Shown here piece by piece: positions 19,548 through 29,202 of a stretch of 64,000 nt of DNA. The stretch comes from Pseudomicrostroma phylloplanum. Taxonomy: Eukaryota > Basidiomycota > Exobasidiomycetes > Microstromatales. The position numbers and the translations under genes were made by a program. Under the pieces are notes generated by a model. It ran no database searches. It saw nothing but the letters and a program-made list of their open reading frames with translations, and was not told where the DNA came from. Where the stretch lies: the NCBI GenBank assembly GCA_039545275.1, contig BCHS01000001.1, positions 574,853-638,852 on the forward strand, written 5' to 3'. Positions within the stretch are counted from its first letter, which is position 1; the number at the start of each line of letters is the position of its first letter.

Positions 19548-21505
19548 CTACATCTCCGGTGGTGCCTCCTGATGTCCACTGCTAGCTAGCTCTGCATATT
19601 GTGTCGTGCCCATCTCTGTCAATCTTGATATCACTCGTGCAAACTAGGAGAGATGTGAAAGTGAAGACACGAGCGCAGGTGGCATCAGCAAAGGCTCCCT
19701 GATAGTGTCACAGTCTTTTCCTCTAACACTCACCGCAAACAGTTCCTCGTCACCACTGAAGATCGGATTGCCGCCCAGTTGATCAATCGTCATCCCCTGT
19801 GCGAGAAGGAGGCGAGAGTAAGAGTGAGATGAGTCTGGAGTCTGTCGTTTACTAGTGGTTTTCCTAAAAACTCACCAATGCATCCATAGCTTCCCTCATT
19901 GCGTCACTCGTTTCGGCTCCCTTGTGGCCGTTGTCCCCAGCGCCGAAGATCCGCAAAATCGGAACTTCACTGCTGAGGAAGATCTTTTGCTTGCTCTCGT
20001 AGGCCGCATCGATGAACGTGATGAAGCGGCGTGCTACCTCGCGCTGATCTAGGCCCATCTTTGGGATATCGTGAATGAAGATCGTAGGGAACGTCCGGCA
20101 AATCTCGATGTAGTCAGCCGCTGAGCGGGGCGTGCCACATAGCTCCTGGAAAGTAAAGCGAGCGACTTTTGTTGTAGAGGCCGGGACCTTGACCTTTCTC
20201 CCCCACACTAGTAGTTCTCGGTTATCGACCTCTGGATCCGAAGGGTCGGAGGTGAAGGCTCCAAACAGCTTCTCGAATTCTCGCATGCTACTCTCCTCCA
20301 CCGAAGAGTAGTAGACCTTTGAGAGTGATCGGGGCACTTTGCGATAGTCGGTACCCGAATTGAGATCTTTCACAGTCGTCCGAGTCTTGAGCAGCTCGAT
20401 GCAGGGTATGAAGCTCGAGCGTTGTATGCCATTCTTGTAGAGATCATTTGGGTGTCGATTGGACGTCGTGACTAGCACTACTCCATGTGCGATCATGTGA
20501 TGAAGCAGCCTCCTGAGGATCATTGCGTCGGCGATATCGGTTACCTGGAACTCGTCGAAGCAGAGTACAGTCGCCTCTTGGGCAAATTCCATGGCGACAT
20601 GGGGTATAGGGTCAACCTCATCTCCGAATGCTTTGCTAGCCGCTTCGCTGCCGGCGGCAGACAGACCACCCATGATGGCAGACGAGGCACCAACCACGAT
20701 GCCGCTGGGGCGATGTGTGAGGGCCTTGAATGTGTGCATGCGCTTGTGTGCATCAATCATGAATTGGTGGAAGTGGATCCGACGCTTGTGGGTGATGTTG
20801 TCGGGAAGCTGCTCATAGAAGAGATCCATGAGCATGCTCTTGCCTGTACCAACGTCTCCGAAGAGGTACAATCCTTTCGGCACGTTCTCCGGGATTTCAA
20901 GAGTCTCGTCCTCACTCTTCTTGGCATGTGATTGATCACCACCTCTTCCAAATAAGCGCGCGAACTGGGAACGGGTGGGAGAAGGGGGAAGGGGAGAAGT
21001 ACCTGTTAGGATGCCGTGCTCTACGTTGGACTATCGCGCCCCTCGAGCTCATGATTTGCTCCAGAAGCTTGACACTCACAAGTCCTCGGGACTCCTCGTG
21101 CTTGTGGCCCAGAGGCGCTCTGGCATTTGGGGGCTCGTAGTGCTTCAACTCATCATGGAGGGATTGGAGCAAGGTGATGATAGAGCGCTGATGGTCGTCA
21201 TCCCTGAGAACCTTCGTGGATACCAGCTCGTCGTATCGGGCGGTAGGACCCTTGGCCGACGAGTGAGGGCGGGCAGACGACAGCTTCCTTCGATGTGAGG
21301 TCGCGGCCAATGCTGGCGAGCGCCTCCTGGCTGTGAAGGTGCCTGCGTGACAGCGGTGAGAAGGAAGGGCTCGTATCCGGGGGTGCGTCAAGGCGATTGC
21401 GAAGCCACACTTCAGCGGTCCAGCAAGCGAAGACGCCTGCAAGGCAACAGCATCAAGGGAGACATGGCGGGCCAGCGATGTCCTGCCGGTAATGAGTGCC
21501 GTCAT
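19548..21505 (-). CDS. AFG1: Mitochondrial AFG1/LACE1 family ATPase
   Basis: Four exons on the minus strand: 21505-21080, 20964-19876, 19796-19734, 19643-19548, giving 557 aa. Introns are 115, 79 and 90 nt, each with a GTGAGT donor, and every join is in frame. Afg1 is a AAA-family P-loop protein of the inner mitochondrial membrane linked to turnover of misassembled respiratory subunits. Residues 1-80 are Arg/Ser-rich with few acids, as in a presequence. Then come HDELKHYEPP, the join RGL-FARLFGRG, the Walker A GDVGTGKS (178-185), HFHQFMIDAHKRMH, Walker B VLCFDEFQVTD, and LVTTSNRHPNDLYKNGIQR. The C terminus EELFA-FARVISRLTEM spans the last splice and matches the family end. Stop is only 37 bp from the UTP14 stop. 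Confidence 0.92.
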
Positions 21506-21862
21506 GGATCAGAGGACAAGACGGACAGACTGGGTCGAAGTGACGACGGTAAGTGAACGAAGGCTAGCTCCTTCCCGCATCGCCGGCCAAGGGTCCGGTC
21601 CGGTTTCTTTGGCGTCGCCTCGCAGCAGCGCAGACCCATTCTCGGCCTTCGCCCCCACAACTCCCGTGGCGTTTGCTCCCACGCGAGTCAGTGACTGCCG
21701 ACCGGATGAGCATCCCCCGCATTACCGCACGCCTCTTCGGGTCGCCGGTACCACGCCTTGGCCATTACCCCGCATCCCATCTCACTCAGTATTTCCTGCC
21801 CCTCCTCCCTTTCAATTCGATCGCGCATTTCCTCTCCTACCATTCATATTCCCATCGACATC
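21506..21862. promoter_or_regulatory. Divergent promoter of AFG1 and the aldehyde dehydrogenase gene
   Basis: 357 bp between two start codons. C/T-rich blocks near 21790-21850 precede the dehydrogenase ATG. No distinct factor site was recognised. Confidence 0.5.
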
Positions 21863-23475
21863 ATGTCATCGACCAAGACCAGTCCGTTGACCGAGACTTC
21901 CTCCTTTCTGACGCTGCAGCCCGTGCCAGCCCTGATCGGCGGCAACGTTCTCCTCGAAACAGGCCGCACCTTCGACGTCATCCGACCAGACCGAGCGGAT
22001 GGCCCCAAGGTCCATTCGGTGGTGAGCTGTGGCCCATCTGAGGCAGCCGCAGCAGTCGATGCAGCAGCGGCAGCATTGCCAGCCTGGAAGGCCACCTCCT
22101 TCACTGAGCGACGAAACATCTTCCTCAAGGCTGCGGACCTCCTCCGCCAACGTGCGGAGGAGTACACTAAGCTTACAGCAGCCGAGACGCCCCTAGACTT
22201 GGCTTTTGCTGGGTTTGAGATCGGTGGCCTCGCTATTCCCCAGCTCGAAGAGACCGCAGCTGTCATCACACAAGCTCTCAAGGGAGAGTTCCCTCGCATC
22301 GATGCTTCCGGAAAGAGGGAGCTCATTCAACGAGAGCCCTACGGTGTCGTCCTCGGGATCGTGAGTTTGCCTGCAGGAGTTGCGTCGGGCAATCCATGAC
22401 TTATACCCACTGCCTCCGCCTCATACCCTCACAGTCACCCTGGAACGCACCATTCCTCTTGGCCCTTCGAGCTATCTTGAACCCCCTGGCTGCTGGTAAT
22501 ACCTGCGTGCTCAAGACCTCTGAGCACTCTCCTCGGACCAACATGGCTTGTGCCCAGCTTCTCTACGATGCTGGACTGCCTCACGGGGCCCTGTCCGTCG
22601 TCCATTCTTCACCAGAAGACGTCGTCGAGGTGACACGCACACTCATCCGACACCCAGCCGTTCGCAAGATCAACTTCACAGGCTCGACGCGTGTGGGGCG
22701 TCTGATTGCCGCGGAAGCCGCGCAGGTTCTCAAGCCTTGCGTCCTCGAGCTCGGAGGTAAGGCGCCGCAGATCGTTCTCGACGATGCCAATATTCCTCTG
22801 GCTGCAAACAATGCTATCGTCGGCGCTTTCATGAACGCGGGCCAGATTTGCATGGCTACCACCATCGTCATCATCGATGCCAAGGTCGAGAAGCAATTCC
22901 TCGCTGAGGTCACAAAGATTTTCCAAGAGAACCGCGACGCCCTTCACTACTACGCCAAGGGCCCTTCCCAACAGGTGCGAGCCCTCTTCTCTTCTGCGTC
23001 AGCAAAGAGGGCCAATGAGATCGTGGGTGATACTCTGAAGCAGGGCGCTCAGATCCACGCCGGTGAGCCCAGTGCTGTAAACGTTGAGAAGGCTCAGATC
23101 CCTCCTATGGTCATTTCTGGAACCAGGCCCGACATGAGGCTCTTCATTGAGGAAGCCTTCGCCCCACTACTCGCTGTGACCGCGTTCACAACCGATGAGG
23201 AAGCCGTCAAGCTCGCTAATAGCACCTCTGCCGGCCTCGCTGCCTCTGTCTACGGAAGCAACGAGACAAGGGCGTTGCAAGTGGCAAATCAGATCGAGTC
23301 GGGTCAGGTACACATCAACTCCATCACTGTACACGATCACCCGACCGTGCCCCATGGTGGTTGGAAGGAGAGTGGGTACGGCCGTTTTAATGGCATCGAG
23401 GGTATCAAGGAGTTCACCCAGACGCGAACGATCACCATGACCCAGCCCTCAGCACTTCCCTTCTTCATCTTGTAA
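21863..23475 (+). CDS. NAD(P)-dependent aldehyde dehydrogenase, aromatic-aldehyde type
   Basis: Two exons, 21863-22360 and 22435-23475 (intron 74 nt, GTGAGT...CACAG), giving 512 aa, a normal length. The ALDH fold is complete: cofactor-binding SPWNAPFLLALR after the splice, KTSEHSP, FTGSTRVGR, the general base Glu271 in ELGGKAPQ, and the nucleophile Cys305 in NAGQICMAT. The overall pattern (SPWNAP, NAGQICM, HDHPTVPHGGWKESGYGRF) resembles salicylaldehyde, vanillin and benzaldehyde dehydrogenases more than betaine or fatty aldehyde enzymes. No signal or targeting sequence is seen, so it is probably cytosolic and detoxifies aromatic aldehydes; the substrate is inferred from resemblance only. It is the last gene before the 5.7-kb gene desert. 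Confidence 0.9.
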
Positions 23476-24221
23476 GATTCAAGTTTCTTCTGAATGAGCA
23501 CCCTGAGTCGAACTATATGTGCTTTGATGGGGTGTGAAATATACACTGAGGTGGGCCGACGCGTTGACTCTTTATATCTTGCTGCTGCCATTGGGGAGAG
23601 CCAGGTAGGTATGGTCTTTGTATCAACCTCTTGGACAGCCGGAAGACCTGTAGACGAAGGCTTTTGAAGATAGCGTGCTGGGTATCAGAGCACAAGGTCG
23701 GCCACTCAATCTGAGGCATACAAAGACGACCATTCTGGACAAGGACGCTCGTCCAGATGACTGAGAACTAGCGCTGCGGTTGCGGCAAGCAGCTGGTATT
23801 CTCGATAGCCTACGTTCTGGACATTGGCTTCTTGTGGTCTGCCATCTATGATACTGCAGCGTGAAAAGCGGTGGCAGAGCTACAGTAGGCAGTGACGTTT
23901 AAGACGAGACTGCGTTTTACAGTAGTGTGAATCTATCTGAGACCATATCTGGCGCGGTTACCGCGCCGCAGGATTGACGAGCACACAGATGGACTACGGT
24001 AGCATAGGGGGACAGACGGGGGGACATCTTCGCTCGCTCGCAAGTATGACTCGGGCTTTACTGTAAACGTCGTGAGACTTTGCGTGCGATTGGAGCTGAT
24101 GTATCTGAGGACCGCTTGACAGACTGTAGACATTGTCATGGGTGCGCTCGTACAGTGGGCAATTTGCATAAGCTTGTGGCTACGGGGTAACCTTACGTTG
24201 CTTCAGGAACAGAGGAAAGGG

Positions 24222-24295
24222 TACTGTACAGTACTGTAATTGTGGATGAGCAAATGACAGAGAGATTGGCGGCTATGGTACTGTACTGTACTGTA
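24222..24295. repeat. TACTGTACTGTA motif tracts
   Basis: Two tracts: 24222-24238, which contains the perfect 12-base palindrome TACAGTACTGTA at 24227-24238, and 24279-24295, with three overlapping TACTGTA units. The same word recurs at 24942-24958 and 27027-27038. Confidence 0.8.
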
Positions 24296-24733
24296 AGTAC
24301 AACGTCGTTTGAGGCGCCGTTCGCTTCTGCAAGAGCGTCAACGTCGTTTGACGTGCTGCTTGAGGATCTGATCTGGACGGTGACTCACAGTACGCTCTCG
24401 ACAAGCGTGTGGCACTGAGCGCCTCATGTGGCAATGGTTGCGTCTGCGCGCCTACAATGGACTGACGAAAGGCGTACTGTTATATACAAACCTGTCTGCT
24501 TGTGACTTTGCTTCTGCACTGCGGGTTGAGCATTGCGGGGATTGAGCATTGCAGGCGGATGAGATCTGCCCCCAAGTCGGTCAGCACAACAACAATGACA
24601 CATGCATCTCGGAAGCCTTGCTGCATGCCTGTCGTATTGTCATGTACTGCTTACTCTCCGTTCATGGCTTTCGAGATCGACTCTTTGTGTTACCGACCCT
24701 CGAGTGCGATCTGAATTTCAGCGCGTCTAAGTA

Positions 24734-25003
24734 CTCCTTCCGTCACTCGATTTGAGTCAGTTGCAGCCAACTTTAGCCGGCTTGCCCAAATGCTAGCCAG
24801 AATGAAAACGCTTTGGCAAGATGCGGGTTTGCTTTTGGCCGCATCACACTGCGGGAGTGCCTGAGCTTGGCTATTCTAGGGCATGATCATGCTTAGACCG
24901 CCAGATTCTGAGCCAGGCCGCCAGATTCACTGTCACCCTGCTACAGTACTGTACTGTATTGTAATCTGACGTGCATTTGGCTAGAATTTAGTGACAAAAA
25001 GAG
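24734..25003 (+). mobile_element. MITE copy 2, TA-flanked, 270 bp
   Basis: Begins CTCCTTCCGTCACTCGAT after a TA at 24732-24733. It ends with an inverted relative of the copy-1 terminus at 24973-25003 followed by TA at 25004-25005. The interior aligns with copy 1 (CTAGCCAG, TTTTGGC, AGCCGCATGACACTGC-like, AGTGCCTGAG, CCAGATTC blocks) but is diverged. It carries a TACAGTACTGTACTGTA tract at 24942-24958 near its right end. No transposase is encoded. Confidence 0.75.
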
Positions 25004-25131
25004 TACGTCCAGCTAAGTGCCAATGTTGTTTGCATTTGCTTTGCTGACATCCGCTCTTCTACGACGGCCAAGACCGAGGTGTAGACTTGTTCAGTTTGCT
25101 GCTCTATGATAGGCTGCCGTCACTTGAGGCC

Positions 25132-25164
25132 CTCTTTTTGTCACACAATGTCAGCCAAATGAGG
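25132..25164 (+). mobile_element. Solo terminal repeat of the same MITE family
   Basis: CTCTTTTTGTCAC, then a TCAGCCAAATGAGG-like end, matches the family terminus in left orientation but has no matching body before copy 1 begins at 25176. Probably a relic truncated by, or target of, the copy-1 insertion. Confidence 0.5.
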
Positions 25165-25175
25165 CCTTTACAGTA

Positions 25176-25427
25176 CTCCTTTCGTCACTCAATTCTAGCC
25201 AAATGCGCGTCAATTTAGCCGCTGTGCTCAGATTCTAGCCAGTGCAAAAATATTTTGGCAGCATGCATGTTCAAAAATAGCCGCATGACACTGCTCTAGT
25301 GCCTGAGGTTGGCCAAAGTGTGGCTTGAGTTCAGGCTCAGATTGCCAAAATGCGAGGCAGACTGCCAGACTTCAAACAAGCCTGCCAATCTCACCTGCAT
25401 TTGGCTAGAATTGAGTGACGAAAGGAG
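25176..25427 (+). mobile_element. MITE copy 1: 252 bp with perfect 31-bp terminal inverted repeats
   Basis: The left end 25176-25206 (starting CTCCTTTCGTCACTC) and the right end 25397-25427 (ending GAGTGACGAAAGGAG) are exact reverse complements over 31 bases. TA dinucleotides flank both sides (25174-25175 and 25428-25429), consistent with TA target duplication. Termini beginning CTCC with TA duplications are known from Stowaway/Tc1-mariner type elements. At 252 bp it is too short to encode a transposase, so it is non-autonomous. The perfect TIRs suggest it is the youngest copy here. Confidence 0.88.
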
Positions 25428-26084
25428 TAGCAGTCTGGAAGCAACTCTTGTTTGCGCGTCTCGCAGCACTGGCAGAACTGAAGTCAAGCAGCATTTTGGT
25501 AGGACTCAGACGACAGGGCAACATTACTGTATGCGATCAGCCAGAGTAGACGTCACGAAGTGCCGAATCATGGTCATTCTGGCTAGACGTCTTTAAGCTG
25601 CTGAATCGGATAATGAATCGCCCATACCGGAGCACCCAAAGAGGCATTTGGGAGGATCATCGGTCAGTGTCTACGCACAAAGATTGCGGCGCTCCGCATT
25701 GCGGCCGGAAAGTTAGTATCTGCACAACCTAATTCCAGATGTGCAGATTTGGTGGGTCGACTTGGCGACCACTCGCGTGATAATAGAATGCGGAGTCCTG
25801 AAGAGTCAATGAGGAGTGACTGGATTATAAATGGCGAATCTTATTGCTTGCGCATGCGTCCAACGCCCGATTGCTCTCATTCCAACTGAGCTGTACAAAA
25901 GTACATATGTACGTCAAAGAAGCCCAACGGCTTGCATCTTGTCTCTGCTCATCGAAGGGGACATGATGCGGCTATACAGTAAGTACAATAAATACTCATC
26001 TATCCGAGATTTTGCTCTCGAATCTGCCTTTTCCATTTTGTTCGTCTTCCATCTAAAGATCTGGTAGGATGCAAGGTCGAATCC

Positions 26085-26231
26085 AGCCGCAAGACGCTGC
26101 TCTAGTGCCCGCCCTTGTCTAATTTACGGCTTGCTTTCGTACTTGTGATGTAGATTGAAGCTTTATTTCAAATTCAATCTGCCGAAGTGCGAAGCAGGGT
26201 GCCAGACTTGACGTCGCCCTGCCAATCTACT
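26085..26231 (+). mobile_element. MITE copy 4, internal fragment
   Basis: AGCCGCAAGACGCTGCTC, TAGTGCC and, further on, AATCTGCCGAAGTGCGA...GCCAGACTTGACG...CCTGCCAATCT parallel the copy-1 interior in the same orientation and order. Both terminal repeats are missing. Confidence 0.6.
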
Positions 26232-26528
26232 GCAGGATCTTTGGAACACACAAAAGCCGGTGTTTCGAATGGTTTACGGTGCACACAGTGAATGTATGTT
26301 GCATGACGTACCAATACTGTACAATGTTTGCGTCATTGGTTAGTGTTTTTTGGTAGTGCTTCCTCGACCTTTGTCAAGTGCGGTAGTCTGCTTCTTTTGT
26401 AATCAATCTTGGACAGTCACAGTACAGCAAATCGTAGTCGTGGGCCTCAAGATCTAGCAGGGACAAGCATGCCTTGGCTGCCTGCAGATTCAACTCTGGC
26501 ATCCAGACACTGCTTTGCTTTATGATGC

Positions 26529-26709
26529 TCCGCATTCTGGCAATCTGAGCCTGACCTCAAGCCAGACCTAAGCCAGCTTCAGGCACTAGGGCAGTGTCAT
26601 GCGGCTACTTTTGAGCCTGCACGCTGCCAAACTAGTCTTGCACTGGCCAGAATCTGGGCACAGCGGCTGATCTGACGCGCATTTGGCTAGGAACGAGTGA
26701 CGAACGGAG
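26529..26709 (-). mobile_element. MITE copy 3, inverted and truncated
   Basis: Read on the minus strand this follows copy 1 from its left terminus (26679-26709, GCATTTGGCTAG...GTGACGAACGGAG on plus) inward through GACACTGC...AGTGCCTGA and CAGATTGCC, then stops before the second terminus. About 180 bp, clearly the same family with scattered substitutions. Confidence 0.75.
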
Positions 26710-26844
26710 TGTTCGCACTCCCTGCAATCATCTCGCAATTGAACGCAAACATTTTTCACTTACTGGAGCTGCAAATATGTCCGACATCTGCAAGACTCAC
26801 TTTTACTGTACGGCTGCAATGCAAATTATTCCTCCACTGAGCCA

Positions 26845-27010
26845 TCTGAGCCTGTAGTCAAATCCCACTGTGGCCATCCTCAGGCGCTAGAACTTTGTTC
26901 TGCTGCCAAAATTGACCTTGCGGATTGCCAGATTGATTTGACGTGGTTACTGTACACTCCAAATCCGAGCACAGCTGCTGATCTGACGCGTGTGTGACTA
27001 GAACCGTTCT
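26845..27010 (-). mobile_element. MITE copy 5, degraded and inverted
   Basis: CATCTGAGCCTGTAG, CTCAGGCGCTAGAAC, CTGCCAAAATTGACC, CCGAGCACAGCTGCTGATC and TGACGCGTGTGTGACTAG occur in the copy-3 order but with many changes and a TACTGTA word in the middle. Both ends are poor, so the limits are approximate. Confidence 0.5.
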
Positions 27011-27026
27011 CCTCTTGTGTGTGAAG

Positions 27027-27038
27027 TACTGTACTGTA
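27027..27038. repeat. TACTGTACTGTA tract
   Basis: A further isolated tract of the desert-wide motif, just after MITE copy 5. Confidence 0.75.
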
Positions 27039-28329
27039 GCTACAACATGACATCTCGCCGGTTGATATCCTGCTGAGCCCTACACTACTGGAGAAAATGC
27101 GCGTACATAATTCTAGCTGGTGTCGATCATGATACTGTACGGTACCGTGCTCCACAGTGCATACAGCAAGTGCTCTTCCGCATCTTGAAGGAGGAAGGGA
27201 AGACTCCTGCGCAGTCTCCTCCAGGCGCTGTACAGCATCAGCGCTGCACCCAATACGATACTACATGCGAGACAGGAACAGGTAGGCAGAGATCTGCGCT
27301 GCAATACCCCGTAGATTGCGTGGACTAAAGAAATACAACGTCAATGTCTTTCCATGTGCTCCAGTATACGATTCGGGAAAGCACCACGTGACAAACCACC
27401 TGGCTTCGCAGCTCACAGCGACCTTCATGTTCGGCTTACACCACAACGGCGCAGTCTGTGGCACACGTGGTCTGAACCGCGCCCTTACGGCGCTATGTTT
27501 CTCCCTTTTTCAGGGTACTAGGCGTGCTTGTACAATACGCTAGAGTACAGTCCCACTCAAGCCTTGTAGTGGCACACACTTTGTCGTGTTGTTCTCAAGC
27601 ACGGCTCTATATCTACATTTTCCAGTGGCTGTCGAATATTGCTAGCTGGGCCGGAGGAAGGTACAGTAAAACTCAAAGTCCTCAAGAAGTACAGTAGGCA
27701 CCTCCATGATGACAATGTACATCGACCATACTGTCGAGCCAGGACGAAGGTAGGACGCCGGCAGACCCTCGGGACCAGATATGATCCTACAGCACTGTGC
27801 AAGTGAGCTGCGCTCCTGCGCAAGCTGCTCAACTTACAAGAGCGGCGAGCACAAGGCTGCCCGGGGACCGCAGGAAAGAGTGACCGCTTGCAGCTGTACA
27901 ATGTCGAAAGCGGCAACGCGCGCCAGAGTATCCTTCTCCTCAGCAACAGGATCAGTGCGAGCATCATCTTCCACGTCGAGCTTGTTGCTCATGCGATGTC
28001 CTCCTCTGCTCTGTGTCACGCTATCAAGGCAAAGCCAGAGATGACCCGATGATGCAGCTGTACAAATTTGCATTATGGCCATCTGGGTCCATGAGTCTAT
28101 GTTGCGTCTTCGAATGGGGGCCCCGGAGAGCGGTGAGCTTGTGATGGATCGATTCGCCGTGTCACATTTGGGTTCTTGCGGAGACGTCAGCGGATTCTCC
28201 GGACCTCTGAAAACAAGTGATCTCGACGGACGAGGAAGGATGATGTTGCGAAGTCATACTGACGGTCCTCGAAGAGCCGCCCGAGACTGTTCTGTTGTCA
28301 TTTGAATGAGTGTAGAATCTGGTCCTGGT

Positions 28330-28387
28330 ACCACCCTTGCGCCGTTCAGGGATCGACTACCACCTTTGCGCCTTTCAGGGATCGACT
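28330..28387. repeat. Two tandem 29-bp units
   Basis: Units 28330-28358 and 28359-28387 both begin ACCACC and end TTCAGGGATCGACT, differing at only two or three positions. No coding role is apparent. Confidence 0.75.
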
Positions 28388-29202
28388 CTCTTCGGTGTGT
28401 GACCATCGAACCTCGATTGCGTGATCCTGTGAAGTGCCTTCTTCCCTTCACCTGAGCACTGGACTAGCTATGTCTCATCAAAAGCTCCGGTAGCTGTGAT
28501 CGAGCGCCAGTCGCTGTCTGGCTGCAGAGTCGGGCACGCCACCTGCAGCAGCGGCCTCATCGTACCCAATGGAACTTCATAAGCTGCACGAAAGCCTGTG
28601 TCGCTGCAACAGAGGCCCTGCAAGACAGTCGCATGGCAGCGAAGGAGTAGATGACTTTCTCCGGCCGTCTTGTAGACGATCTTCGAAGGCTGCAAAGGAG
28701 CGAGGATGTCCGCTGGGAAGACAAGTTCAGGGCGATCTCCCTCGGCTTGCAGACTTGAGCGGAACTTCGACTGTGTCACAGAGCGCTTGTGTCGCCCGTG
28801 TGCCGGGAGCGCAGATTTATTCGATGCTGCTGAGCGTGACAGCCTTCCAAAATTGCAGCGTGTAGCCTGTGGAGTATCGCTTCCTCTTAGCGAGACCTTT
28901 GGCAGCCCTTGCTTGCAACAACCGGCGCGTGGGTCAGCAGACCCAGCAGATCAGCATCCTCCCTCTTCCTGTGTCATGGGGGGGGTGCCAAAGCTTTGAA
29001 GTAGGCAGGCAGCCTGCGGAGGAATGCTCATGACCGACTGTCCAAGCTCGAGCGACGGTTTGCAGGCTGCTGTAGCCAGCCTCCACAAATGCGCCTCGCT
29101 CGCGCTCGAGTTCCGAAGGTGTTGTGCCAATACCTTTCCGCCCAGCGCCTCCCTTTCCGTCATCGCCGCCTCTTCCTCTCCCCACTCGTTCAGACATCAT
29201 CA

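Larger units (their letters stand above)
23476..29202. other. 5.7-kb gene desert with MITE copies and TACTGTA motifs
   Basis: No frame in this stretch reads like a gene, while the rest of the window averages a gene every 2.5 kb. It is visibly richer in A/T than the flanking genes. It holds at least four related copies of a TIR element and several relics, four long TACTGTACTGTA tracts plus many single TACTGTA or TACAGTA words, a short duplicated AACGTCGTTTGA word at 24300 and 24339, and a 29-base tandem duplication at 28330. A minus-strand frame at 28468-28779 looks compositionally normal but lacks a start and domain. It may be a transposon graveyard, or a structural region of the chromosome. 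Confidence 0.6.

Noticed and set aside
21003..21060. Alternative AFG1 donor at 21002 (AACAG|GTACTT)
   Set aside because: It breaks the frame with exon 2; the donor GTGAGT at 21079 keeps it and gives the expected RGL-FARLFG join.
24222..24295. TACTGTA tracts as telomeric repeats
   Set aside because: Fungal telomeres are typically TTAGGG-like; these tracts are short, palindromic and internal to the sequence.
26075..26084. GGTCGAATCC, resembling a tRNA B-box
   Set aside because: One base short of the consensus; no A-box, acceptor stem or cloverleaf could be folded around it, and it lies next to MITE debris.
27316..27543. 75-codon plus-strand frame in the gene desert
   Set aside because: No homologous feel, no splice partners, mixed composition; treated as chance.
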